Shown piece after piece: positions 34,068 through 42,602 of a stretch of 64,000 bases of DNA. Position numbers and translations under genes: made by a program. The number at the start of each line of letters is the position of its first letter. The first letter of the stretch is position 1. The stretch is from SAR202 cluster bacterium bin90 (GTDB lineage: Bacteria > Chloroflexota > Dehalococcoidia > Lucifugimonadales > JADFKI01): positions 1 to 64,000 of the forward strand of contig MPND01000009.1 in the NCBI GenBank assembly GCA_002238855.1. Reading direction: 5' to 3'. Under the pieces are notes generated by a model. The model had not been told where the DNA came from. It was given only the letters and a program-made list of their open reading frames with translations, and did not search any database.

Positions 34068-34668
34068 CGTCTCTCAACCGCTGGGATCGCCGTATGCTGA
34101 ATGCGACATATCCTGCGCCGCCGCAGATGGCGAGTACTACTATCGCCAGCATGAGCCGTCCTTCGAAGCTAGGAACTGTCGCGGCTTCGGCAATGTAGAT
34201 TGGCGTCGATGAACTAACCTCGCCGTGTTCAGCAGTTTCTACTTTTGTCAGCAGCGACCACTGCCCGTGGCTACGGAAGATGATATTGCCCTTATAGTGA
34301 ATCGGAGTCGCTGGGTCGTTCAGAGCCGGCGTCTGGTATGTTGGCTCTCCCTCCGGATTGTAGGCGACTATCAGCACCCTGGCGTCTTCGATGAGCGTCT
34401 CCGTGGCAGGATCGAATAAGGTCACACCGAAATGCACGGTGCCAACTCTGGGCTTGTGCGGCTGCACGGTGATTATGTACTCGTATGGGCCGATCGGTCC
34501 GCGGTGCAATTGCAGCGGCTTGTCAAAGACCGATTCACGCTCACCCGGAGTCTGTCCCATGATTACGACGCTTAGCAGGACGAGCGCAATCATCATGTAC
34601 GGCAAGCGAAATCCGAGCAATCGGCCGAGAGTGCGAGTAGTGGTTAGGGGGGTGACTGTAAGGCGCAA
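34057..34668 (-). CDS. YtkA-like envelope protein with two membrane helices
   Basis: About 203 residues. N-terminal hydrophobic segment (LPYMMIALVLLSVVIMGQ), an Ig-like extracytoplasmic domain (GPYEYIITVQPHKPRVGTVHFGVTLFDP..., TPIHYKGNIIFRSHGQWSLLTKVE), and a C-terminal helix (LMLAIVVLAICGGAGYVAFSI) followed by a basic tail. The pattern resembles YtkA-like/FixH-type domains found with copper or oxidase functions. The start is doubtful: TTG 34668 is used because the frame further upstream enters the tRNA gene; ATG 34596 is possible. No ribosome site supports either. Confidence 0.55.
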   Translation of the reverse strand: MRLTVTPLTTTRTLGRLLGFRLPYMMIALVLLSVVIMGQTPGERESVFDKPLQLHRGPIGPYEYIITVQPHKPRVGTVHFGVTLFDPATETLIEDARVLIVAYNPEGEPTYQTPALNDPATPIHYKGNIIFRSHGQWSLLTKVETAEHGEVSSSTPIYIAEAATVPSFEGRLMLAIVVLAICGGAGYVAFSIRRSQRLRDASQ

Positions 34669-34703
34669 TTGAAGGCTGCTTGGTGGGGCCGAAATTGTGG
34701 GAG

Positions 34704-34775
34704 TGGGCTTGCCAGGGATCGAACCTGGGACCAATCGGTTATGAGCCGACCGCTCTGCCGCTGAGCTACAAGCCC
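34704..34775 (-). tRNA. tRNA-Met (anticodon CAT)
   Basis: 72-nt cloverleaf: acceptor GGGCTTG/CAAGCCC with discriminator A, D arm TAGCTCAGCGGCAGAGC, anticodon arm GGCTCATAACC with CAT, T arm GGTTCGATCC. CCA is not encoded. The loop context and a paired first base favour elongator tRNA-Met over initiator. tRNA-Ile2 with lysidine also uses CAT and cannot be fully excluded. Confidence 0.92.
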
Positions 34776-34790
34776 GTGCGATGTGATTTC

Positions 34791-34820
34791 AGACTAACGA
34801 AAACGGATGTAGACTGTCAA
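34791..34820 (-). promoter_or_regulatory. Promoter candidate for tRNA-Met
   Basis: A perfect -35 TTGACA (reverse strand, 34815-34820), an 18-base spacer, and a weak -10 TAGTCT. The start would lie about ten bases before the tRNA. Confidence 0.45.
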
Positions 34821-34860
34821 GGATTGCTGTGAACAGGCAGGCGCACAGTCGTGATAGCTA

Positions 34861-35474
34861 CTAATCCGCATTCAGAAAGCGCCGCCAGTCCCGGTCCGCA
34901 AGCGCGGCAAGCAGGCGGTTGCGATGCTGAACGACATTCGTGCCCCCTATCAGCAGTGTCATCCCAATTGAAAGTGCAATCAGACCGAACGGCTGACCCG
35001 TGATTATTGCTAGAGCATTGAACGCAAAAAGCGTAAACCCCGCCGACCAGAATATGTGACGCGTCAGCACGAACATGACCACCCCAATGCCCGCGGCAAT
35101 CGCCGTAATCTGCCATAGCAACAGCGCGGACACCCCTATGGCAGTCGCCGCTCCTTTGCCGCCGCGAACTTCAGAAACGGAGAGAAGTTGTGCCCAAGCA
35201 CCGCCACAAATCCCGCGCCATACACCACGGCATCGGCTGTCCCCAGAAGTTGTGCAAGGACTACGGCGGAAATACCCTTCATCGCGTCCACTATGAATAC
35301 GAGGATACCGAATGCCATTCCGACTTCTCTGCTGACATTTCCGGCACCGGGATTACGGTTGCCCACGCTGCGGATGTCTTTGCCAAGACGCCACTTGCTC
35401 ACCAGAAACGCGGTAGGGAAGCTGCCTAGAAGGAAAGCTGCCAAAAGGACTGCCAGAGATTCAATGCCTAGCAT
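34861..35474 (-). pseudogene. plsY: Second plsY copy, interrupted by a one-base frameshift
   Basis: Acyl-phosphate:glycerol-3-phosphate acyltransferase paralog split into two frames. The first 112 codons (MLGIESLAVLLAAFLLGSFP ... LGHNFSPFLKF) run into a premature TAG near 35136. The rest (SALLLWQITA ... DWRRFLNAD) continues in another frame to 34861. The break is in the catalytic RGGKG loop. The intact neighbour reads TTCCGCGG there, this copy reads TTCGCGG; restoring one C gives FRGGKGAATAIGVSALLLW without further change. Both halves are otherwise well preserved. It is either a very recent loss or a sequence error. The ATG lies just after the end of the intact plsY. Confidence 0.85.
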
Positions 35475-35478
35475 GTAA

Positions 35479-36093
35479 TCAATCCATACTCATGAATCGG
35501 CGCCAGTTACCGCTTGCGAGCGCAGGCAGTAATTCCGCGCGCTGTCGCCCAAAGTGAGTGCCCGCTACAAGAAGAGACAGCACGATGCAGAGAATGATCT
35601 GTCCAGTTGGCTGACCGGTGGCGATGGTGAGGGCGTTAAGTGCGACAAATACCGCGGTCATCGCCCAGACCACATGCCGCGTCGCTCCGAGCGTCAGCAA
35701 GCCGACCGCCCCAGAGATCGCAGTGATCTGCCACAGCATCAGCATTGAAATGCCCAGTACAGTCGCACCGCCCTTGCCACCGCGGAACTTCAGGAATGGG
35801 GAGAAGTTGTGGCCAAGCACAGCCGCAAGCGCAGTGAAGTAGAGAGCCAAGACCGGCAAGCCCAATTGCTGCCCGACCACAATGGCAATCGCACCCTTAG
35901 CGGCATCGACTCCGAGAACGACAATCCCCGCCGCAATACCCACCTCTCGCCCGATGTTTGTCGCGCCCGGGTTACCGCTGCCCGCACCACGAATATCGAT
36001 TCCGCTCCGCCATCTGCCCACAAGATACGCGGTGGGGAAGCTTCCCAGTAGGTAGCCCAGCAGGACGACAAGAATGGACTGAATATCAGGCAA
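35479..36093 (-). CDS. plsY: Glycerol-3-phosphate acyltransferase PlsY
   Basis: Integral membrane enzyme of 204 residues that transfers an acyl group from acyl-phosphate to glycerol-3-phosphate, the first step of phospholipid synthesis. All three PlsY motifs are present: LGSFPTAYLVGRWRSGIDIR, GSGNPGATNIGRE, and LGHNFSPFLKFRGGKGGAT. Several helices follow. The start is TTG 36093, two bases after the stop of the upstream dehydroquinase-like gene. It is the complete member of a tandem pair. Confidence 0.92.
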   Translation of the reverse strand: MPDIQSILVVLLGYLLGSFPTAYLVGRWRSGIDIRGAGSGNPGATNIGREVGIAAGIVVLGVDAAKGAIAIVVGQQLGLPVLALYFTALAAVLGHNFSPFLKFRGGKGGATVLGISMLMLWQITAISGAVGLLTLGATRHVVWAMTAVFVALNALTIATGQPTGQIILCIVLSLLVAGTHFGRQRAELLPALASGNWRRFMSMD

Positions 36094-36095
36094 TT

Positions 36096-36518
36096 TTACT
36101 GGTCGGCGAGCTGCTTCGCGGCCTGCAAGCCGAGATTGTACCCCATTATGCCCATGCCGGTGATCACTCCCTTGCAGGCGGGGCCAATCTCAGAGACGCG
36201 CCCCCGGCTGGCAGGGTTGGACATGTGGATTTCCAGCGTCGGAATCGAGCCTTGTCGTATAGTGTCAGCGAGTCTTGGATGACCGGTCGTGTAGCCGCCC
36301 GGGTTTATCAGCGCGGCATCCGCATCCGAACCCTTCAGCCTCTCGATGACCTCTGATTCTTCATTCGAATGGAATATCTCGACATCGACACCCACCTCTG
36401 AGGCATATCGGCTTATATGCTCGTCGTATTCGGGCAGTGTCATCGTGCCGAAGATTTCGATGTCAACTTTGCCTCGCAACTCCATTCCCTGACCGTGAAG
36501 AACCAAAACCTTTGTCAT
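36096..36518 (-). CDS. Type II dehydroquinase-like protein lacking key catalytic residues
   Basis: 140 residues with the flavodoxin-like fold pattern of type II 3-dehydroquinate dehydratase: LVLHGQGMELRG, FHSNEESEVIERL, INPGGYTTGHPRLADT, LEIHMSNPASRGR and GVITGMGIMGYNLGL. Against the known active site, the Asn of LNGPN is His, the reactive Tyr is Phe (EIFG), the Arg of the flexible lid is not evident, and the His of GxTHTS is missing. The Glu-x-His-x-Ser-Asn motif remains. It therefore probably has another activity. AGGGAGCG precedes ATG 36518. It is followed within two bases by plsY and lies downstream of the E1-type enzyme. Confidence 0.75.
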   Translation of the reverse strand: MTKVLVLHGQGMELRGKVDIEIFGTMTLPEYDEHISRYASEVGVDVEIFHSNEESEVIERLKGSDADAALINPGGYTTGHPRLADTIRQGSIPTLEIHMSNPASRGRVSEIGPACKGVITGMGIMGYNLGLQAAKQLADQ

Positions 36519-36596
36519 CGCTCCCTGTCTCCTTCTATCTGTTCGTTGCCGTCTCATCAGGCAACGATACTGCGTAAACTCGTATGTTGATGAATG

Positions 36597-38969
36597 CTAT
36601 ATTTCCAGGGCGGCGAAGCAGGCGGCAATAATGCTCTCCACATCAATGCCATATTCCTCGTAAAGCTCCGTTCGGCCGCCGGACTGTCCGAAATCCGTGA
36701 CTCCAAGCGGAATCGTGCTGGTGCCGAGCGCCCCACCGAGCCATGCAAGTGAATGAGGATGAGCATCCGCGACCGTAACCACCGGAGCGCTGCGTTCTTC
36801 AATCGGTATGATGTCTCCCATGAACGGCGCCGTCACGTTACCGCCGACAAGAGGTCGCACGCTCTCCTGATAATTCCTGTATAGCGGGCCTGGCCCCGTT
36901 ATGTTAATGACATTGGCGTTCACGCCTTCGCGAAGCAGTCCTTCGCTGGCACTCACCGCTTCAGGGATCATCGCGCCACACGTCATGATGTGAACGACAT
37001 TCTCACCCGGCTTATAGAATTCCTCTGAGGTGCGATCGACAAGGCGGTAGGCTCCGCGAAGAACGCGCAGCCGCAGCTTCTCCAATTCCTCTGGGTCCTC
37101 GGGTAATCTGAGCAATGACTGGTCAACGCGCTTGCTTGTGAGACGAAGATAGCTTGACCGCCTGCGCTGCCGAATCTGCTCGAGGGCGCTGAGCATAATC
37201 CACTCGACCTCCTTGCCGAAGCACGGCTCATAGAAGTCTAACTCCGGCATCTCCGTGCCTATCGAAGGCGTAGTAAGCGATTGGTGCGCGCCGCCTTCAG
37301 GCGCAAGAGTGATGCCTGACGGCGTCCCCACGACAATGAACTTTGCGCCGGAATATATGCTGTACACAAATGCGTCAAGGCCCCGCCTGACAAACGGGTC
37401 GTACAGTGTGCCAATTGGGAACAGCAACTCGCCGTTTGCCTCGAATGATTGCCCAAGCTGCCCAAGCATCATGAATAGATTGTTCTCGGATATTCCCAGC
37501 TCGATGTGCTGCCCTTGGGACGACTCATTCCATCTGAGCACACTGGCGTCCTCTTCCGGCAGTTGCTCGGGTTCGCTTCTCTTCCAGACTCCTGATCTGT
37601 TGATCCAGCCGCCCAGTCCTGTGGAGCTTGCCACGTCGGGGCTGACCGTAACGACGCGGTCTGCAACTTCAGGAAGGTTTCGAGCCAAGTCGGTAAGCAC
37701 CAGGCCGTATATCTGGAGGCTTGAAATGCTACCTTGGTACTCGTGGTGGAGATCGGTAGGAAGCGCTGGAGTGAGCGCCGTCGGCGAGCGAAGTATAGAC
37801 GGACGCAGTCGTGCGGCAATGCTTCTGCACGCCCGTCCTGCCGCGGAGTCCGGCGCGAAGCCATTCCAGACTTCGTCCTCCGGGACGCCAATGTGTTCCC
37901 GCAACTCCTCCATCTGTGCCGGTGAAAGCAGGTTCGAGTGGTTACGCGGGTCTCCAATTGACGGCAGCATCCATCCCTTGAAAGTGTAAGCAAAGACCAC
38001 TGTTGGACCGCGCAACTCATCGGCTCGAGCAAAAGCGTCCCTGAGCATGGAAAAGTCATGACCGCCCAGGTTGCTGAACAGACTATGGAACTCGCTGTCA
38101 TCCCATCTGCTGATAAATCGCGTGAGGTCTCTTGGATATTTGCTTGAGCGAGGGAGCCACTCCCGCAGCGTGGATGGATCAACGCGCAGCAGCCGCTGGT
38201 AAGCTTCGTTGGACATATCGTCAATGCACATTTGCAACAGTTCGCCGTTTGGCTCCGCGAATGCGCTCTGCAGACGCCTGCCATACTTCACGTCGATGAA
38301 GTTCCAGCCGTTGGCAGCGAACATCTCCCGCCAACTCTGCACGCGAATACCCGGAATAATGCGATCGAGGCTCTGACGATTCAGGTCCACTACCCAAAGC
38401 ACATTGTCAAGCTCAGCCATCTCTGACTCTGAGATGGCTTCCCAGATCGATCCTTCGTCCAACTCGGCATCACCCACGAGGCTGATGTATCGCCTTGGCG
38501 CGCGGTTGTAAGAGTGCAAGTGCGAGCGCAGATATTCTTCCGTGAGTGCAGCGAAGTTGGGAGCGACGGGACCCAGGCCCACAGAGCCGGTGGAAAAGTC
38601 CACATTGTCCGGGTCCTTGGTCTGGCTGGGATATGCCTGCAAGCCGTGGAAACCGCGAAGCGTCTTCAGGTATTTGCCGTCTAAGTTACCCAGCAGGTAC
38701 TGTATTGCGTGGAAAACGGGGGAGGCGTGTGGTTTAACGGATATCCGGTCGCCTGCCCTCATGTAATCGAAGTAGAGCGAGGTCAATATGGTTACGACCG
38801 ATGCGCTGGAAGCCTGGTGTCCCCCGACCTTGCCGTCAGGCGAGTGGCGCACATTGTTGGCGTAGTGGACCATCTGCATGGCCAGCCAGAGGACGCGATC
38901 TTGAATCTGCCTGAGTGTCGTGTCGTGGTCCTGGTAGGCGTCCGATTGCTCTGGAATTGCCGTTGCCAT
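36597..38969 (-). CDS. Thiamine-diphosphate E1 enzyme, AceE/transketolase type
   Basis: 790 residues resembling homodimeric pyruvate dehydrogenase E1 (AceE) and transketolases. N-terminal GGHQASSASVVTILTSLYFDYM, GLQAYPSQTKDP, STGSVGLGPVAP, the ThDP motif GDAELDEGSIWEA ... VVDLN, then a pyrimidine-binding domain (HIELGISENNLFMMLG) and a C-terminal transketolase domain (GENVVHIMTCGAMIPEAV). The diphosphate motif reads GDA rather than GDG. ATG 38969 follows GTGAGG. No E2 or E3 gene is near, and a true AceE is about 885 residues. A transketolase-like or 2-oxoacid-decarboxylating role is likely but the substrate is open. Confidence 0.75.
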   Translation of the reverse strand: MATAIPEQSDAYQDHDTTLRQIQDRVLWLAMQMVHYANNVRHSPDGKVGGHQASSASVVTILTSLYFDYMRAGDRISVKPHASPVFHAIQYLLGNLDGKYLKTLRGFHGLQAYPSQTKDPDNVDFSTGSVGLGPVAPNFAALTEEYLRSHLHSYNRAPRRYISLVGDAELDEGSIWEAISESEMAELDNVLWVVDLNRQSLDRIIPGIRVQSWREMFAANGWNFIDVKYGRRLQSAFAEPNGELLQMCIDDMSNEAYQRLLRVDPSTLREWLPRSSKYPRDLTRFISRWDDSEFHSLFSNLGGHDFSMLRDAFARADELRGPTVVFAYTFKGWMLPSIGDPRNHSNLLSPAQMEELREHIGVPEDEVWNGFAPDSAAGRACRSIAARLRPSILRSPTALTPALPTDLHHEYQGSISSLQIYGLVLTDLARNLPEVADRVVTVSPDVASSTGLGGWINRSGVWKRSEPEQLPEEDASVLRWNESSQGQHIELGISENNLFMMLGQLGQSFEANGELLFPIGTLYDPFVRRGLDAFVYSIYSGAKFIVVGTPSGITLAPEGGAHQSLTTPSIGTEMPELDFYEPCFGKEVEWIMLSALEQIRQRRRSSYLRLTSKRVDQSLLRLPEDPEELEKLRLRVLRGAYRLVDRTSEEFYKPGENVVHIMTCGAMIPEAVSASEGLLREGVNANVINITGPGPLYRNYQESVRPLVGGNVTAPFMGDIIPIEERSAPVVTVADAHPHSLAWLGGALGTSTIPLGVTDFGQSGGRTELYEEYGIDVESIIAACFAALEI

Positions 38970-39051
38970 CTCTAACCTCACTGTCAGGTTTCAGGTATCA
39001 GCAATCAATTGTCAGTTACAGGGGCAATTGCTGGTGGTCTGTTCCCAGCCT

Positions 39052-39828
39052 TCACAGATATGGTTCTGTCCAGCCGAGCCCTTCGGCGGTTGTCGCAGCC
39101 GGGACATACTCGCACCCGATCCACCCGTCGTAGCCGATTCCGTCAAGGTAGCCGAACAGGTAAGGATAGTTTATCTCACCAGTACCGGGTTCGTGGCGAC
39201 CTGGGTTATCCGCAATCTGGATGTGGCGAATGATGTCCTGATTTCGTTCGATGTTGCGCGCAAGGTCTCCTTGCATGATCTGCATGTGGTAGAGATCATG
39301 CTGCAGGAACAGGTTGTCGGAGCCGACGCGCCCTATAAGGTCCCTGGCATGCTCAGGGTAATTGAGAATGAACCCTGGAATGTCGATGGTGTTAATAGGC
39401 TCTATGAGCAGGATAACTCCTGCAGCCTTTAGCTGTTCCGCGGCGAACTTCAAATTGCCGACTAGTGTCACTTCCTGATCTTCGCTTGATACGCCTGCTG
39501 GCGCGATGCCTGCGAGACAATTCACCTGCGGACAATTCAGTGCGGTTGCGTATTCTATCGCCCTTCCTACGCCCTCCTGGAACTCGCCCACGCGGTCGGG
39601 ATGACAGCCTATCCCACGCTCACCCGCTGCCCAGTCGCCGGCCGGCAGATTGTGCAGGACCTGCGTCAGCCCGTGCTGCTCCAGCTTTTCGGCGAGCTGC
39701 GCCGGTTCATAGTCATAGGGGAATAGATATTCTACGCCCTTGAAGCCGGCGTTCGCGGCGGCGGCGAATCGGTCAAGGAAATCGACCTCATTGAACATCA
39801 TTGTCAGATTGGCTGCTAGGTTTGGCAT
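39052..39828 (-). CDS. Hydroxypyruvate isomerase-family TIM-barrel protein
   Basis: 258 residues, exactly the length of bacterial Hyi (hydroxypyruvate to tartronate semialdehyde). Xylose-isomerase-like barrel: NLTMMFNEVDFLDRFAAAANAGFKGVEYLFPYDY, LHNLPAGDW..GERGI, VNCLAG, LIEPINT with the metal Glu, LQHDLYHMQIMQGD, HIQIADNPGRHEPGTGEINY and IGCEY. ATG 39828 has AGGAA eight bases upstream. It lies between the E1-type enzyme and a Gfo/Idh/MocA oxidoreductase, which suits sugar-acid or glyoxylate metabolism. The related 2-oxo-tetronate isomerase OtnI is an alternative. Confidence 0.85.
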   Translation of the reverse strand: MPNLAANLTMMFNEVDFLDRFAAAANAGFKGVEYLFPYDYEPAQLAEKLEQHGLTQVLHNLPAGDWAAGERGIGCHPDRVGEFQEGVGRAIEYATALNCPQVNCLAGIAPAGVSSEDQEVTLVGNLKFAAEQLKAAGVILLIEPINTIDIPGFILNYPEHARDLIGRVGSDNLFLQHDLYHMQIMQGDLARNIERNQDIIRHIQIADNPGRHEPGTGEINYPYLFGYLDGIGYDGWIGCEYVPAATTAEGLGWTEPYL

Positions 39829-39887
39829 ACTTCTACTATTCCTGAAACTCAATTCTAATGCGATATGAAAGTGACTGAGACGTTCTG

Positions 39888-40952
39888 CTAAGTGAGGCTC
39901 GAGGGTTGCACTGGGCGCTCCTCGTCGGCTGCCTTATAGACTGACATCGCCACCTGCATAGCGTGGCGTGAGAATGCGATGTCCATGTCCGGCTGCTCGT
40001 CGCTTATGATGCAGTCGATGAACTGCCCCGCCGCGCCATTAAAGCTCTCAATCCAGTCCATGGGCACTTGGATGCCGGTTGTCTCCGTCCCTTTGACGAT
40101 CATCACGGGTGGCAGGTCAAGCATCTCGCCTGTGCAGCGCGTAACCCAGATTGCGCCCTTGCTGCCCTGGATCTCGAAGAACTCGTCGGCTGCGTAATAC
40201 CTGCCGCGAATCTCCATCTCAGGAGCCGAGGAATATTCGAGGACTCCGAGGCAATTCCTGTCCTTGAACTTCCAGATTGCGGCGCTTGGAGTCTCATCAA
40301 GATAATCATCCGAGCGGGTGACGATGCTTTGTACGCTTTCGATTTCCCCGATCCAGTGTATTGCCGTCGCGTACTTGTGCCAGCCGTCATCGTACAGCAT
40401 GCCCCCCGCGTGGAGGGTGGGATCGCGGCGCCACACATACGCGCCGGGCATCGTTTCAATCTGCGACTGGTTCGCCAGTTTTCCACGAACCGTTCTGATG
40501 CGAACCATCGAAGGCTCTCCGATGACACCGGCGTCAAGCAACTCCTTCGCCTTCACTATCGGTGGGTAATATAGAAAATTCTCAGTCGTGCGGTACTTGG
40601 TCGTTGCGCTCTGGAGTGCGGATTCAATGGTATCGATCTCGGCTACCGTAGAGGAGATCGGCTTCTGGCAGGAGACATGCTTTCCGGCGTTCAGCCCGTC
40701 CACAATTTGCTGCGGGTGTAGATGTGTGGGAGTCAGCAGTTCAATCGCATCCACTTCCGAGTCATTGAGCAAGTCTTCAAAAGACTCGTGAATGCGCGGC
40801 GTAATGCCCCACTGGCGTGCCCTCTGCTCAGCGCGCTCCGTCTGCGGATCGAATAGAGCAGTTACCTCGCAATGCTCGTGCATCAGATAGCCCGGCGCGT
40901 TCAGCTGGGAGATCGTCCCACAGCCAACAATTGCCATCCTTACCTTGTCCAA
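39888..40952 (-). CDS. Gfo/Idh/MocA-family oxidoreductase
   Basis: 354 residues. Rossmann domain VRMAIVGCGTISQLNAPGYL, LFDPQTERAE, and the family lysine in AGKHVSCQKPISST (EKP usual, here QKP). The C-terminal domain has the DGWHKYATAIHWIGEIESV histidine motif. The NAD(P)-dependent substrate is probably a sugar or cyclitol derivative. A TTG at 40952 is favoured because GGAGGCGG lies six bases before it; ATG 40937 would cut into the first strand. It is the first gene of the leftward Gfo-Hyi-E1 run. Confidence 0.85.
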   Translation of the reverse strand: MDKVRMAIVGCGTISQLNAPGYLMHEHCEVTALFDPQTERAEQRARQWGITPRIHESFEDLLNDSEVDAIELLTPTHLHPQQIVDGLNAGKHVSCQKPISSTVAEIDTIESALQSATTKYRTTENFLYYPPIVKAKELLDAGVIGEPSMVRIRTVRGKLANQSQIETMPGAYVWRRDPTLHAGGMLYDDGWHKYATAIHWIGEIESVQSIVTRSDDYLDETPSAAIWKFKDRNCLGVLEYSSAPEMEIRGRYYAADEFFEIQGSKGAIWVTRCTGEMLDLPPVMIVKGTETTGIQVPMDWIESFNGAAGQFIDCIISDEQPDMDIAFSRHAMQVAMSVYKAADEERPVQPSSLT

Positions 40953-41096
40953 AATCCGCCTCCAGTTCAAGCGACTCGCACCGCTTGAGTGCTAGATTCC
41001 ATCGACTTGTAGGATACCATTTGGCGTACAGTTTAGCACGGCTGATAGCGCGAAGGTCTCTTGTCCAAAAACGAATTCAGTGGAAGATGAAAGCTG

Positions 41097-42374
41097 CTAT
41101 CTGACCTCATATATAGCGCCGGCCACCGAGGCAAGTAGCAGGGTGCCATTCCCAGCCACGGCGATTGAACTGATGGGAATGCCCATGGATAACCGCCATT
41201 CCACTTCGCCCGTAGAGGTACTCAGACCCAAGACCTCTCCTGCCTGGGTGCCAAAGACCAACGTGCCGTCCACCAATACTGTCCCACCCGCAACTGGTGC
41301 CTGCGATGTGAAATTCCAGAGTGCATCCCCGGTGTTCGCGTCCAAAGCCGTGACATTGGCGCTGTGGTCCGCATTTCTGGACACGAAATACAGCCTGTCG
41401 TCTCTCGCTGCAACCACCGTCGCTGCCAATCCGCCAATGCCCCTATGGTGCCATAAGTAGCCAACCGGATCAGGGGGGCGGGGCGCCGACTTGTAGAGCC
41501 ATAGCTTCGTCCACCAGAAACGAATTGCCTTCTCCATGGGAACATCCCTGGCGTGCAGATCGATGGCTTGGATGCTCCCGCGATCACCGGATAACACGAC
41601 CGTATCTCCAAGTATGACAGGTGGCCCTGCTCCACCGAACCAGAGTCGGGTAGTGCGACGACGCTTCCCTTTGGCCGCGTCAACGAGGTTAAGGTGATTG
41701 CCTTCGCTCAACACCGCCAAGATGCCATCGCTGAATGTGAGCGGGCTGATCGTGCGTCCTCCTTCGGTCTCATGAGTCCAGAGCAACTCGCCAGTCACGG
41801 CGTCCAGGGTTTGAATGCCGTCTGAGGCGACATAGAGCACGCCATCTCGCACCACCGGACTTCCCAGCACAATGTCCTTCGAACTGTGTGTCCAAATCTC
41901 CTGACCGGTGTGGCGGTCCAAAGCGATAGTCCTACCGTCTCTGGAAACTGCGTAGAGAAAATCCCCCGCCACGGATGGACGATAGTCTGACACCCCGTTT
42001 AGCCTGTAAGTCCAAGCTGACATCCAGGTATCCAAGTCCAGCGCGGTTATGCTGCCCGTCTCGGCGCGGCGTCCCGACACGATGTAAGCTGTGCCGCCAT
42101 ATATTGCAGGCGGTGCGGAGATGTCTCCTCCGGTCTGAAATATCCTTTCAACCACTCCCGACGGTGGCATGACGATAATTGGCATCGCGTCTGCCGTCTC
42201 CGTCAGCATTGTTGACGGCGTCACCTGCCTGAGAGAAATATCGAAGTAGTTCCACGCGCTTATGGAGAACATCACTGCTAGAAATCCGCAGAGCAATAAT
42301 ATCCCTGGAAGCAGAAATCGTCGTTTTCTGCCTCTCTTGAAAGATACTCTGGGCCCCGGTGGCTCAAATCTCAT
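41097..42374 (-). CDS. Membrane-anchored PQQ-type beta-propeller protein
   Basis: 425 residues. A basic N-terminus and a single membrane helix (LPGILLLCGFLAVMFSISAW) precede seven to eight PQQ-like blades of the type ALDLDTWMSAWTYRLNG, ALDRHTGQEIWTHSS, LDAVTGELLWTHETEGG, LDANTGDALWNFTSQ and LSTSTGEVEWRLSMG. Resembles BamB-like or sensory propellers. A quinoprotein dehydrogenase is unlikely because no calcium/PQQ ligand motif or haem site is seen. AAGGGATG precedes the ATG. Divergent from the peptide ABC operon. Role unknown. Confidence 0.75.
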   Translation of the reverse strand: MRFEPPGPRVSFKRGRKRRFLLPGILLLCGFLAVMFSISAWNYFDISLRQVTPSTMLTETADAMPIIVMPPSGVVERIFQTGGDISAPPAIYGGTAYIVSGRRAETGSITALDLDTWMSAWTYRLNGVSDYRPSVAGDFLYAVSRDGRTIALDRHTGQEIWTHSSKDIVLGSPVVRDGVLYVASDGIQTLDAVTGELLWTHETEGGRTISPLTFSDGILAVLSEGNHLNLVDAAKGKRRRTTRLWFGGAGPPVILGDTVVLSGDRGSIQAIDLHARDVPMEKAIRFWWTKLWLYKSAPRPPDPVGYLWHHRGIGGLAATVVAARDDRLYFVSRNADHSANVTALDANTGDALWNFTSQAPVAGGTVLVDGTLVFGTQAGEVLGLSTSTGEVEWRLSMGIPISSIAVAGNGTLLLASVAGAIYEVR

Positions 42375-42489
42375 CAGATGTTTTCATCCCTTGTCATACC
42401 GCTGTGTGGGAGTAGGGTCGTTCTGCAATGTACTGCCGCCTGACTATTTCGTCAGCAGACTCCCGCACTTAGTCCACCCAGCTACTTTA

Positions 42490-42518
42490 TTGACATAACT
42501 TAAGGCCCAGTGTAACAT
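42490..42518 (+). promoter_or_regulatory. Sigma-70 promoter for the peptide ABC operon
   Basis: Perfect -35 TTGACA (42490-42495), a 17-base spacer and TAACAT (42513-42518, 4/6). It predicts a leader of about 80 bases before the binding-protein ATG at 42603. Confidence 0.65.
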
Positions 42519-42602
42519 CGCCGCAGGTTTGCGGACCGAGCAAGCTGACGGCTAATACGATGTACACCAATGCACCTTAGTTGCCTTTCCGTGGAGGAGC
42601 AA

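Noticed and set aside
35136-35180. Programmed frameshift in the second plsY
   Set aside because: No slippery heptamer or downstream structure is visible, and the change is a plain loss of one C compared with the neighbour gene.
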